A stretch of DNA of 64,000 bases from RPQJ01 sp044226195 (GTDB lineage Bacteria; Pseudomonadota; Gammaproteobacteria; Steroidobacterales; Steroidobacteraceae), in assembly GCA_044226195.1 (NCBI GenBank), contig JBGAHO010000020.1, positions 4,287 through 68,286 of the forward strand. The letters run 5' to 3'. Below the pieces are notes generated by a model. That model was not told where the DNA came from. It searched no databases and was given only the letters and a program-made list of their open reading frames with translations. The translations under genes were made by a program, and so were the position numbers. This document shows, one piece after another, positions 1 to 7,787 of this stretch. Positions within the stretch are counted from its first letter, which is position 1, and every line of letters begins with the position of its first letter.

Positions 1-1
1 C

Positions 2-670
2 GACGCGCTGGTGCGCATCCAGGCCCGGGGCGATGCCCACTCGCGGGCACTGCCGCCGTATGACGAAAAGCTGCTGCGCTTCGAGATGAGCCTGTTCCCG
101 GACTGGCTGCTCGCGCGCCACCTCGGCCTCACGCCGTCCGCGCAGGAGTCGCAGGTGCTCGCGCGCGCGATGGACGCGCTGGTCGCGGTGTGCCTCGGCG
201 CGCCGCAGGTGTTCGTGCACCGCGACTACCACTCGCGCAACCTGATGGTCTGCCCGGGCGACAATCCCGGCATCCTCGACTTCCAGGACGCCGTGCGCGG
301 GCCGATCACGTACGACCTCGTCTCGCTGCTGCGCGATGCGTACATCGCCTGGCCGCCCGAGCGCGTCACGGCCTGGGTGCTCGACTACCGTCGCCGCGCG
401 GTCGCTGCGGGCCTCGATGCCGGCCGGGATGACGCGCAGTTCCTGCGCTGGTTCGACCTCGTCGGCCTGCAGCGCCAGCTGAAAGTCGCGGGCATCTTCG
501 CGCGGCTCTGGCACCGCGACGGCAAGGCCGGTTATCTCGCGGACATCCCGCTCACGCTGCGCTATGCGATCGGCGCCTGCGGTCGCCACGACGATTTCGC
601 GGCGCTCGGCGAGTTCATCGAGCGTCGCGTGCTGCCGGACGTGGTTGCGAAGCTGGAGGGCGGTGCATGA
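2..670 (+). CDS. amgK: AmgK-type sugar kinase (5' end outside window)
   Basis: This is the C-terminal 222 residues of an aminoglycoside-phosphotransferase-fold kinase; the open frame runs off the left edge. The Brenner motif HRDYHSRNLMV (bases about 223-255) and the metal-binding segment ILDFQDAVRGP are intact. In the AmgK family the enzyme phosphorylates the anomeric position of N-acetylmuramic acid and N-acetylglucosamine in a peptidoglycan recycling route that bypasses de novo UDP-MurNAc synthesis. The assignment rests on the motif DALVRIQA near the edge, the PPYDEKLL...FPDWLL block typical of the family, and the 4-base ATGA overlap with murU, the next enzyme of that route. A generic phosphotransferase is the alternative, but the murU neighbour makes AmgK much more likely. 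Confidence 0.88.
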   Translation, partial: DALVRIQARGDAHSRALPPYDEKLLRFEMSLFPDWLLARHLGLTPSAQESQVLARAMDALVAVCLGAPQVFVHRDYHSRNLMVCPGDNPGILDFQDAVRGPITYDLVSLLRDAYIAWPPERVTAWVLDYRRRAVAAGLDAGRDDAQFLRWFDLVGLQRQLKVAGIFARLWHRDGKAGYLADIPLTLRYAIGACGRHDDFAALGEFIERRVLPDVVAKLEGGA

Positions 671-1359
671 GGGACCCGACACGGATGCGCGCGATGGTGC
701 TCGCCGCCGGCCGCGGCGAGCGCATGCGCCCCCTGACGCTCGAACGGCCGAAGCCGCTGCTCGTCGTGGGCGGCCACGCGTTGATCGAGCATCACCTGTA
801 TGCGCTCGCGCGCGGCGGCTTCGGCAAGGTCGTCATCAACCTGTCCTGGCTGGGCGACCAGATCTGCCGTGCCCTCGGCGATGGGGCGCGCTTCGGCATC
901 GACATCCGGTACAGCGACGAAGGTCCGGTGCCGCTCGAAACCGGCGGCGGCATCCATCGTGCGCTCCCCCTGCTCGGTGCCGGGCCGTTCCTGGTGGTCA
1001 ACGGCGACATCTGGACGACGTACCCCTACGCGCAGCTGCGGGGACGACTGAAGCCGGGCGACCTGGCGCACCTGGTGCTGGTGCCGAATCCGCCGCACAA
1101 CGGCCGGGGCGATTTCGTGCTGCGCGAAGGTCGCATGGTCGAGGGCGAGGACGGCGAGCGCCATACGTTCTCGGGCATCGGCGTGTACCGGCCGTCGCTG
1201 TTCGACGGCTGCCAGGACGGCGTCTTCAAGCTCGCGCCGCTGCTGCGCGCCGCAGCCCGCGCGGGGCGCGTCAGCGCCGAACTGTTCACCGGCGACTGGC
1301 TCGACATCGGCACGCCGGAGCGCCTCGCCGAACTCGATCGCCGCCTCTGCGGCGGTTAG
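667..1359 (+). CDS. murU: N-acetylmuramate alpha-1-phosphate uridylyltransferase
   Basis: This nucleotidyltransferase of 230 aa, close to the usual MurU length, starts at an ATG overlapping the amgK stop. The N-terminal nucleotide-binding signature LAAGRGERMRPLT is at residues 12-24, followed by the ERPKPLL block and ETGGG(I) near residue 95. MurU converts MurNAc-1-phosphate and UTP to UDP-MurNAc in the cytoplasm, so with AmgK it forms the anabolic recycling branch known from Pseudomonas and relatives. Glucose-1-phosphate or mannose-1-phosphate nucleotidyltransferases share the fold, but the short length and the overlap with amgK favour MurU. A second in-frame ATG at 685 could be used and would lose six residues. 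Confidence 0.88.
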   Translation: MRDPTRMRAMVLAAGRGERMRPLTLERPKPLLVVGGHALIEHHLYALARGGFGKVVINLSWLGDQICRALGDGARFGIDIRYSDEGPVPLETGGGIHRALPLLGAGPFLVVNGDIWTTYPYAQLRGRLKPGDLAHLVLVPNPPHNGRGDFVLREGRMVEGEDGERHTFSGIGVYRPSLFDGCQDGVFKLAPLLRAAARAGRVSAELFTGDWLDIGTPERLAELDRRLCGG

Positions 1360-1366
1360 GCAAATA

Positions 1367-1383
1367 GGGGACATTCCTCTTTT
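1367..1383 (+). repeat. 17-nt repeat GGGGACATTCCTCTTTT, copy 1
   Basis: The sequence GGGGACATTCCTCTTTT begins 8 bases after the murU stop codon. Identical 17-mers occur at 50656-50672 (plus) and 51899-51915 (minus). All three follow a stop codon closely and read in the sense of the upstream gene. The first 13 bases can fold into a 5-bp stem with a CAT loop followed by a T run, a very small terminator-like shape. Confidence 0.7.
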
Positions 1384-1482
1384 CTCGGCGAGCCCCCTCC
1401 GGCCGCCCCTTCCTACCTCCGTAAGTTCCTGAGCTGCCTCGTGAATCAGCACCCGACCTAAGCGCGAATCCCCCGCAGGACG

Positions 1483-1488
1483 TACAAT
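1483..1488 (+). promoter_or_regulatory. candidate -10 element for lipA
   Basis: TACAAT matches the sigma-70 -10 consensus at 5 of 6 positions and lies 26 bases before the lipA ATG. No convincing -35 is seen at 16-18 bases upstream, so the assignment is tentative. Confidence 0.3.
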
Positions 1489-1514
1489 TCGCGCCCGCCA
1501 CCCCGAACCGAGCC

Positions 1515-2558
1515 ATGAGCGAATTCAAGGGCATTCCCGTCGTGACGACCCCGCCCGCCGACGCGTCGGCCCCGCGCCGCAGCGGCGAGAAGTACGTGAC
1601 GCCGCAGGGCTTCACGGCAATCCGCGACGGCATCAAGGCAACCGCGGCGAATCCTGTGCCGGTCGGTCGCAAGCCGGCGTGGCTGCGCGCCCCGATGCCG
1701 GCCGGTCGCGGCTTCGAGTCGGTCAGGTCCACGGTGCGCGAGCACCGCCTCGCCACGGTCTGCGAGGAAGCCAAGTGCCCGAACATCGGCGAGTGCTGGA
1801 ATGCCGGCACGGCCACGCTGATGCTGATGGGCGAGGTATGCACTCGCGCGTGCCGCTTCTGCGCCGTCGACACCGGCAATCCGCGCGGCTGGCTCGACGC
1901 GGAGGAGCCGGCGAATGCCGCGCGCACCGTGCAGCTGATGCGCCTGCGTTACGTGGTGCTCACCTCGGTCAATCGCGACGACCTGCCCGACGGCGGCGCG
2001 GGCCACTTCGCCGCATGCGTGCGCGAGATCAAGCAACTCAATCCGGCGACCGCGGTGGAAGCGCTGACACCGGACTTCCAGGGCGTCCTGCGCGACGTCG
2101 AAACGGTGGTCGACAGCGGCCTCGACGTGTTCGCCCAGAACGTGGAGACCGTGCGCCGCCTGACCCACCCGGTGCGTGATGCGCGCGCCTCGTACGAGCA
2201 GACGCTGTCCGTGCTCGCGCATGCCAAGCGACATCGCCCGGACGTGCGGGTGAAGACCAGCCTCATGCTGGGCCTCGGCGAGACCGACGACGAGATCCGC
2301 GCCACCCTGGCCGACCTGCGCGCGGCGGGGGTCGACATCCTCACTCTCGGGCAATACCTGCGCCCGACGGTCAATCACCTTGCCGTCGAGCGTTTCGTGC
2401 GCCCGGAGGAATTCGAGGCGTACCGGGAGCACGCGCTCTCGCTCGGCTTCCTCGAGTGCGTGGCCGGGCCGCTGGTGCGCTCCAGCTATCGCGCGGAGCA
2501 GGCGCTCGCGCGCAACAACGCGGGACTCGGCGAAGGCGGACTCGCCGTCCGCGGCTGA
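1515..2558 (+). CDS. lipA: lipoyl synthase
   Basis: This radical-SAM enzyme of 347 aa inserts two sulfurs into protein-bound octanoyl groups to make lipoyl cofactor. Both iron-sulfur clusters are visible: the auxiliary-cluster ligands Cys83, Cys88 and Cys94 in CEEAKCPNIGEC, and the radical-SAM triad Cys109, Cys113 and Cys116 in CTRACRFC. The C-terminal RSSY segment near residue 322 supplies the serine that ligands the auxiliary cluster in this family. The N-terminal extension of about 60 residues is typical of gammaproteobacterial LipA. lipB follows after seven bases. No strong Shine-Dalgarno is visible before the ATG. Confidence 0.97.
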   Translation: MSEFKGIPVVTTPPADASAPRRSGEKYVTPQGFTAIRDGIKATAANPVPVGRKPAWLRAPMPAGRGFESVRSTVREHRLATVCEEAKCPNIGECWNAGTATLMLMGEVCTRACRFCAVDTGNPRGWLDAEEPANAARTVQLMRLRYVVLTSVNRDDLPDGGAGHFAACVREIKQLNPATAVEALTPDFQGVLRDVETVVDSGLDVFAQNVETVRRLTHPVRDARASYEQTLSVLAHAKRHRPDVRVKTSLMLGLGETDDEIRATLADLRAAGVDILTLGQYLRPTVNHLAVERFVRPEEFEAYREHALSLGFLECVAGPLVRSSYRAEQALARNNAGLGEGGLAVRG

Positions 2559-2565
2559 GCCGGCC

Positions 2566-3240
2566 GTGGCGATCCCGGACGAGCCGTCGGTCGTCGGCCT
2601 GCGCTGGCTCGGCCGCGTCGACTACGAGCCGACGTGGCGCGACATGCAGCGGCGCACGGACATGGCCGATGCCGATACCCTCGACGAGATCTGGTTCCTC
2701 GAACACCCGCCCGTGTTCACGATGGGCATGAACGCGAAACGCGAGCACCTGCTCGCGCCCGGCGACATCCCGGTGGTGAACATCGATCGCGGCGGCGAGG
2801 TCACCTACCACGGCCCGGGCCAGCTCGTCGTGTATCCGCTGCTGCGCCTCGATCGTCACGGACTCGGCGTGCGTGCGCTGGTCGAAGGGATCGAGCGCGC
2901 GGTGATTGCCACGGTCGCGCCGTGGGGCGTGGTCGCGCGCGGGGATCGCAAGGCGCCGGGTGTGTATGTCGGCGAACGCAAGCTCGCGAGCATCGGCCTG
3001 CGCATCCGCAAGGGCCGCTCGTACCACGGCCTCGCGCTCAACGTCGCCATGGACCTTGAGCCGTTCCGGCGCATCAATCCCTGCGGCTATGCCGGACTCG
3101 AGATGACGCAGCTGGCGGACCACGGCGGTCCATCCGACCTGCGCGCGGTGGCCGGGGCGCTCGCGCCCGCACTGCTCGACGCGCTCGGCTTCGCTCAGAG
3201 CGCGACCAGCACCTGGCTGCAGGACGTGAGTTCGCGGTAG
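2566..3240 (+). CDS. lipB: octanoyl-ACP:protein N-octanoyltransferase
   Basis: LipB transfers octanoate from acyl carrier protein to lipoyl domains, giving the substrate of LipA encoded just upstream. Family motifs are complete: RGGEVTYHGPGQLVVYPLL, the catalytic Lys139 in ERKLASIGLRI, and the acyl-thioester Cys173 in INPCGYAG. The GTG at 2566 gives 224 residues, near the E. coli length, and begins just before the first conserved residues (PSVVGLRWLGRVDY); the open frame continues further upstream inside lipA but that part has no LipB character. The 3' end overlaps the end of the oppositely oriented ybeD by 46 bases. In Pseudomonas-type genomes lipB precedes lipA and follows ybeD, so order and orientation differ here. 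Confidence 0.93.
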   Translation: MAIPDEPSVVGLRWLGRVDYEPTWRDMQRRTDMADADTLDEIWFLEHPPVFTMGMNAKREHLLAPGDIPVVNIDRGGEVTYHGPGQLVVYPLLRLDRHGLGVRALVEGIERAVIATVAPWGVVARGDRKAPGVYVGERKLASIGLRIRKGRSYHGLALNVAMDLEPFRRINPCGYAGLEMTQLADHGGPSDLRAVAGALAPALLDALGFAQSATSTWLQDVSSR

Positions 3241-3470
3241 ACGGCGTCGAGCTGCGCCTTGCTCTCGGCGCGCACCGTGCAGGTGAACGACAGGAAGCGG
3301 CCGTTGCTGCTGACGCGCTCCTCGATTTTGGCCGGGTCGAGGTTGCCGAAGTGCCGCGTGACGATGCCGAGCGCGAGGCTGCGGAACTCGTCGCTCGCCC
3401 GCCCCATGATCTTGATGGGGAAGTCGCAGGGGAACTCGAACAGCGTGTCCTCGCGCGGCGCGTCGGTCAT
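3195..3470 (-). CDS. ybeD: YbeD/DUF493 family protein
   Basis: This 91-aa protein matches the small YbeD family in length and in its core pattern (FEFPCDFPIKIMG followed by FRSLALGIV and the GRFLSFTCTV strand). These proteins have an ACT-like ferredoxin fold; their biochemical role is unclear, though the gene classically sits between dacA and lipB. The ATG at 3470 overlaps the stop of the aminotransferase gene as ATGA, so it is the last gene of the murein operon starting near mreB. Its 3' end runs 46 bases into the end of lipB on the other strand. Confidence 0.88.
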   Translation of the reverse strand: MTDAPREDTLFEFPCDFPIKIMGRASDEFRSLALGIVTRHFGNLDPAKIEERVSSNGRFLSFTCTVRAESKAQLDAVYRELTSCSQVLVAL

Positions 3471-4348
3471 GGCGCCAGCGCCGGCTGCCCGGCGATCTCG
3501 TCGAGGTGCTTCTGCAGCCGTGCGTACATCGCCTGCCACGCAGGGCCCGGCTTGCCCTCACCGACGGGTCGGCCGTCGATGCGCGTGACCGGCAGGACCA
3601 TGCGCCCTGCGGAGGCGATCCACACCTCGTCGCAGGTTTCGAGTTCGCTGGCGGCGATCGGCCGGACCTCGAGCGGGCGCCAGTCGCGCGCCAGGTCCAC
3701 GATCGCATCGCGCGAGGTGCCCGGGAGGATGTGATGGCTGTTGGGTGGCGTCGCGAGGATACCGCGGGTCACGATGAACACGGTGCTCGACGAACCTTCC
3801 ATCAGCCGACCGTCGCGCAGGAGCAGGGCCTCGGCGGCGCCGCGGTCCTGGGCCTGCTGGCGCAGCAGCACGTTGCCGAGCAGCGCGATCGACTTGATGT
3901 CGCAGCGGTCCCAGCGGAGGTCCTCGAGCGTCACGGCGGCGAGGCCCTTCTCGAGGGTCTCGGGCGACGGCGGCGGGAACGGCGCCGTGAACGCGAACAG
4001 CGTCGGCGGCGTGCCGGCGGGCGGGAAGAGGTGGTTGCGCCCTTCCTCCGCGCCGCGCGTGATCTGCAGGTAGACGAGCTGTTCGGCTGCGCCGGCGCGC
4101 CGCGCAAGCTCGTCGATCACGCCGGCCCACTGCTCGTGCGAGAGCGGGCGGGCGAGGCGGATCTCGTCGCAGCTGCGATCGAGGCGCGCGAGGTGCTCGC
4201 GCAGCCGGAACGGCCGGCCGCGGTGCACCGGCACGACTTCGTACACGCCGTCGCCGAAGAGGAAGCCGCGGTCGAGCGGCGAGACGCGTGCCGCCGCGAG
4301 CGGCACGAACTCGCCGTTCAGCCACGCGGTCGGGTACGGCGCGGCCAT
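3467..4348 (-). CDS. D-amino acid aminotransferase-like PLP enzyme (fold type IV)
   Basis: This 293-aa class IV aminotransferase has the family signature: LNGEFVPLAAARVSPLDRGFLFGDGVYEVVPV at the N-terminus, the PLP lysine in the DIKSIALLGNVL segment, and the phosphate-binding EGSSSTVFIV block. D-alanine aminotransferases of this type interconvert D-alanine and D-glutamate with 2-oxo acids and so can supply D-amino acids for murein. Its place between dacA and ybeD, inside a cell-wall operon, supports that role. Branched-chain aminotransferase and aminodeoxychorismate lyase share the fold and cannot be excluded from sequence alone. The ATG at 4348 is chosen because the protein begins in the usual way there; it starts one base after the dacA stop. 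Confidence 0.85.
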   Translation of the reverse strand: MAAPYPTAWLNGEFVPLAAARVSPLDRGFLFGDGVYEVVPVHRGRPFRLREHLARLDRSCDEIRLARPLSHEQWAGVIDELARRAGAAEQLVYLQITRGAEEGRNHLFPPAGTPPTLFAFTAPFPPPSPETLEKGLAAVTLEDLRWDRCDIKSIALLGNVLLRQQAQDRGAAEALLLRDGRLMEGSSSTVFIVTRGILATPPNSHHILPGTSRDAIVDLARDWRPLEVRPIAASELETCDEVWIASAGRMVLPVTRIDGRPVGEGKPGPAWQAMYARLQKHLDEIAGQPALAP

Positions 4349-4349
4349 T

Positions 4350-5567
4350 TCAGTTGAACCAGAGCCGCATGCTGTCCCAGGCACGGCGGAAGAGGCCGCC
4401 GGCCGGCACGGCCTGCTGCGGATAGAGGTCGTGCGTGGCGATCACCGCGCCGTCGACGAGGATCTTCGCCTTGCCTACCGGCCGGTCCGCCGCCAGCGGT
4501 GCGACCAGTGTCTGCGGCAGTTCGAATTCCGCCTTCACGCTGCCGGTGTGGCCGCGCTGGCTGGTGACGTACAGGTCGTCCTTCAGGACGAGGCCCACCT
4601 CGGGCAGTTCGCCCTTCCATACCTTCACCTGCGTGAGCGGCGTGCCGGCGCCATAGAGGCGCTTCGACTCGTAGAAATTGAAGCCGTAGTTGAGCAGCGC
4701 GGCGCTCGCGTCCTCGCGCGCCTTCATCGAGTCCGTGCCGAGCACGACGGACACCAGCCGCATGCCGTCGCGCCTGGCCGAGGCGATCAGGCAATAGCCC
4801 GCCGTGTCGGTGTGGCCGGTCTTCACGCCGTCGACGGTCGGGTCGCGCCAGAGCAGGCCGTTGCGGTTCTGCTGCGTGATGCCGTTCCAGGAGAACTCCT
4901 TCTGCGAGTACCACTTGTAGTACTCCGGGAACTCCCGAATGATCGCGCTCGCGAGGATGGCCGCGTCCCGCGCGGTGATGTAGTGCTGCGGATCCGGCAT
5001 GCCGGCCGCGTTCATGAAGTGCGAGCCGCTCATGCCGAGCTGCTTCGCGTAGTTGTTCATCATCTGCACGAAGGTCGGCTCGGTGCCCGCGACGTGCTCG
5101 GCCAGGGCGACGGTGGCGTCGTTGCCCGACTGCACGATCATGCCCTGGATCAGGTTCTCCACCGAGACCTGCTTGCCGACCTCGACGAACATCTTCGAGC
5201 CTTCCATCTTCCAGGCGTGCTCGCTGATGGTGACGTTGTCGTTGAGCTTGATGCGGCCTTCCTTCAGCGCCTTGAACACGCCGTAGGCGGTCATCAGCTT
5301 GGTGAGGCTCGCCGGTTCCTGGCGCGAGTCCGGCTCGAGGCCCGCCAGCACGCGTCCACTGCCCTGGTCGACCACGATGTAGCTGCGCGCCGCGAGCTGC
5401 GGGGGCGGCGGGATCGACGTCGTCGGTGCCGCGGCGGTCGCAGGCGCAGTCGCCGGAGTTGCGGCGGGAGCCGGAGCGGGAGCTTCCTCCTTCTTCGAGC
5501 AACCCGAGGCGAACACCGCGAGGGCGGCGAGGAGGGTGGGGACCAGGAAGCGGGCGATTCTCGTCAT
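4350..5567 (-). CDS. dacA: D-alanyl-D-alanine carboxypeptidase (PBP5/6 type) with lipobox
   Basis: This low-molecular-mass penicillin-binding protein of 405 aa trims the terminal D-Ala from murein pentapeptides. The three active-site motifs are present: SxxK at Ser87-Lys90, SGN at 147-149 and KTG at 249-251. A C-terminal PBP5-like domain ends in a helix rich in Arg, Trp and Leu that could lie on the membrane surface. The N-terminus is unusual for the family: the sequence ends in AVFASGC with Cys23 in a lipobox position, followed by some 30 residues of Pro/Ala/Thr linker. That suggests a lipidated anchor rather than a simple cleaved signal peptide. It sits between mltB and the aminotransferase in the shape operon; rlpA, often found here, is absent. 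Confidence 0.93.
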   Translation of the reverse strand: MTRIARFLVPTLLAALAVFASGCSKKEEAPAPAPAATPATAPATAAAPTTSIPPPPQLAARSYIVVDQGSGRVLAGLEPDSRQEPASLTKLMTAYGVFKALKEGRIKLNDNVTISEHAWKMEGSKMFVEVGKQVSVENLIQGMIVQSGNDATVALAEHVAGTEPTFVQMMNNYAKQLGMSGSHFMNAAGMPDPQHYITARDAAILASAIIREFPEYYKWYSQKEFSWNGITQQNRNGLLWRDPTVDGVKTGHTDTAGYCLIASARRDGMRLVSVVLGTDSMKAREDASAALLNYGFNFYESKRLYGAGTPLTQVKVWKGELPEVGLVLKDDLYVTSQRGHTGSVKAEFELPQTLVAPLAADRPVGKAKILVDGAVIATHDLYPQQAVPAGGLFRRAWDSMRLWFN

Positions 5568-5604
5568 GCCGTTGTGGACTCCGGGCGAGAGGAAAAGGGG
5601 CGGT

Positions 5605-6642
5605 TCACTCGGCGAACGACGCGTCGTCGTCGGGCGGCATCGAGCGCAGGAACGCGCTCTCGATGGCCTCGGCGAGGTCGTTCACGGCGCTGGCATACAG
5701 CACGCTGCGGTTGTAGCGCGTGATCGCATAGAAGTTGGCGAAGCCGACGCGGTACTCGGCGCCGAACGGGCGCGCGAGGGACACCAGCATCGCCGGCGCA
5801 TCGGCCGGCTGCGAGGACTCGAACTTCACGCCGCGCCGGCGCAACGAGTCGACCGTCTCGGTCAGCGCGGACTTGGTCGTATCGAGGCCGGAGAGGTCGG
5901 CGCCGGTGACGTCGGCGGGCACCATCACCGGTTCGCCGGCTTGCCAGCCGTTTTCCTTGAGGTAGTTGCCCACGCTCGCGAACACGTCCGACCAGTCCGT
6001 CCACAGGTCGCGCCGACCGTCGCCGTCGCCGTCCACGGCGAACTTGCGGAAGCTCGTCGGCATGAATTGCGGGATGCCCATCGCGCCGGCGTAGGACCCG
6101 ACGGAAGCCAGCGGATCGAGCGCTTCCTCGCGCGCCATCAGCAGGAATTGCTCGAGCTCGCCACGGAAGAAGGCCGCGCGGGCCGGGTAGTCGAACGCGA
6201 GCGTGGCGAGTGCGTCGAGCACGCGATAGCGCCCGGTGTTCTCGCCGTAGAACGTCTCCACGCCGACGATGCCGAGGATGTACTGCGCGGGCACGCCGCT
6301 GCGCGCCGCGGCCTCGAGCGTGCTGCGCTGGTCCCGGTAGGTGCTGACGCCGCGGTCGATGCGCCGGGGCGTCAGGAACCGTTCGCGGTACTCCTGCCAC
6401 GTGAGCGTCTTCTCGGCCGGTCGCGCCATCACGTCGAGGATCGACCGGCGCGACTGCGCCTGGCCGAGCAGGTCGGACAACGCGGTCGGGTCGAAGCCGT
6501 GCTTGGTGACCATCTCCGCGACGAAGCCGGCCACGTCTTCGCGGCCCGCGTCGAGCGCGCACGCCTGCCCCGGCGCCAGTGCGGCGCCGGTCAACAGCAA
6601 TGCGAGCAGCGCCCCGCAGGGGCGCGGAACCGTCCTTGTCAC
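5605..6642 (-). CDS. mltB: lytic murein transglycosylase B
   Basis: MltB-family lytic transglycosylases cleave the glycan strand with formation of 1,6-anhydro-MurNAc. The protein has 345 aa, an N-terminal signal peptide (about 29 residues ending near QACA), catalytic Glu129 in GVETFYGENTG, and the substrate-binding stretch YAGAMGIPQFMP. The start is a GTG overlapping the rodA stop as GTGA; upstream residues in the same frame belong to an antisense reading of rodA and have no MltB character. No lipobox is present, so this is a soluble or loosely bound periplasmic form. Position right after rodA matches the Pseudomonas rodA-mltB order. Confidence 0.93.
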   Translation of the reverse strand: MTRTVPRPCGALLALLLTGAALAPGQACALDAGREDVAGFVAEMVTKHGFDPTALSDLLGQAQSRRSILDVMARPAEKTLTWQEYRERFLTPRRIDRGVSTYRDQRSTLEAAARSGVPAQYILGIVGVETFYGENTGRYRVLDALATLAFDYPARAAFFRGELEQFLLMAREEALDPLASVGSYAGAMGIPQFMPTSFRKFAVDGDGDGRRDLWTDWSDVFASVGNYLKENGWQAGEPVMVPADVTGADLSGLDTTKSALTETVDSLRRRGVKFESSQPADAPAMLVSLARPFGAEYRVGFANFYAITRYNRSVLYASAVNDLAEAIESAFLRSMPPDDDASFAE

Positions 6643-7787
6643 GTGGAGACCAGCTTGCGGCGGGAGTGGACCGACATGAGGATACCGAACCCCGCCATGA
6701 GGGTCACCAGCGACGTGCCGCCGTAGCTGACCAGCGGCAGCGGCACGCCGACCACGGGCAGCAGTCCCGCCACCATGCCGCTGTTGACGAAGACGTACAC
6801 CGCGAACGTCAGCGTCAGGCTGCCGGCGATCAGGCGCGAGAAGGTGTCCTGCGCCTGCGAGGCGATGTACAGGCCGCGCGCGATCACCATCATGTAGAGC
6901 ACCATCAGCACGAGGCAGCCGACGAGACCCCATTCCTCGCCGATCACCGCGAAGATGAAGTCGGTGGAGCGCTCGGGCAGGAATTCGAGCTGCGCCTGGC
7001 TGCCGTTCATGTAGCCCTTGCCGAACAATCCGCCCGAGCCGATGGCGATCTGCGACTGGATCGTGTGGTAGCCGGCCCCGAGCGGATCGTTCTGCGGATT
7101 GAGGAACGTCAGGACACGCTGACGCTGGTAGTCGTGCAGGAAGTAGTGCCAGGCGACCACGGCGCCGCCGGCGCCCGCCGCGGCGAGGCCGAGGATGTAC
7201 CAGATCTGCAGGCCCGCGAGCAGGATCACCAGCGCGCCGCCCGCCGTGACCAGCAGCGCCGTGCCGAGGTCCGGCTGCTCCGCGATCAGCAGCGCGGGCA
7301 CCACGATCCCGACGCCGAGCACGACCAGCGTCTTGAAGTCCGGCGGCAGCGGTCGGTCGTGCAGGTACCACGCGCAGGCGAGCGGCACCGCGATCTTCAT
7401 GATCTCCGACGGCTGGAAGCGCACGACGCCGAGGTCGAGCCAGCGCTGCGCCCCCATCGCCGTATCGCCCACCACCGCCACCGCGATCAGCAGCAGCACG
7501 CCGACGCCGTACAGGAACGGCGCGGCGATGCGCATGACCCGCGGCGGCACCTGCGCGATCGCCGTCATGACGCCGAGGCCGAGGCCGACGCGCGCGGCCT
7601 GCCCGAAGAAGATCGCGAGGTTCTCGCCGGCGGCGCTGAACAGCACGACGAGCCCGGCGATGCACACGGCGAGCAGCGACAGCAGCAGCGCGTTGTCGAT
7701 GTGCAGCGCCTCGAGCACGCGCCCCGTCAGCGTCAGCGTGCGCTGCGCGCGGTTCGAGTAACCCGGGCCGGCGATCTCGTTCCTCAT
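6639..7787 (-). CDS. rodA: rod-shape peptidoglycan glycosyltransferase RodA
   Basis: This SEDS-family integral membrane protein of 382 aa polymerises lipid II into glycan strands with the class B PBP2 encoded upstream. About ten hydrophobic segments are visible. Family signatures include QRWLDLG...FQPSEIMKI, AEQPDLGTALLV and GLLPVVGVPLPLVSYGG near the C-terminus. The ATG at 7787 overlaps the mrdA stop (ATGA), and the rodA stop overlaps the mltB start, pointing to translational coupling through the elongasome operon. FtsW is the closest alternative; the mrdA/mre neighbourhood identifies RodA. Confidence 0.96.
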   Translation of the reverse strand: MRNEIAGPGYSNRAQRTLTLTGRVLEALHIDNALLLSLLAVCIAGLVVLFSAAGENLAIFFGQAARVGLGLGVMTAIAQVPPRVMRIAAPFLYGVGVLLLIAVAVVGDTAMGAQRWLDLGVVRFQPSEIMKIAVPLACAWYLHDRPLPPDFKTLVVLGVGIVVPALLIAEQPDLGTALLVTAGGALVILLAGLQIWYILGLAAAGAGGAVVAWHYFLHDYQRQRVLTFLNPQNDPLGAGYHTIQSQIAIGSGGLFGKGYMNGSQAQLEFLPERSTDFIFAVIGEEWGLVGCLVLMVLYMMVIARGLYIASQAQDTFSRLIAGSLTLTFAVYVFVNSGMVAGLLPVVGVPLPLVSYGGTSLVTLMAGFGILMSVHSRRKLVST

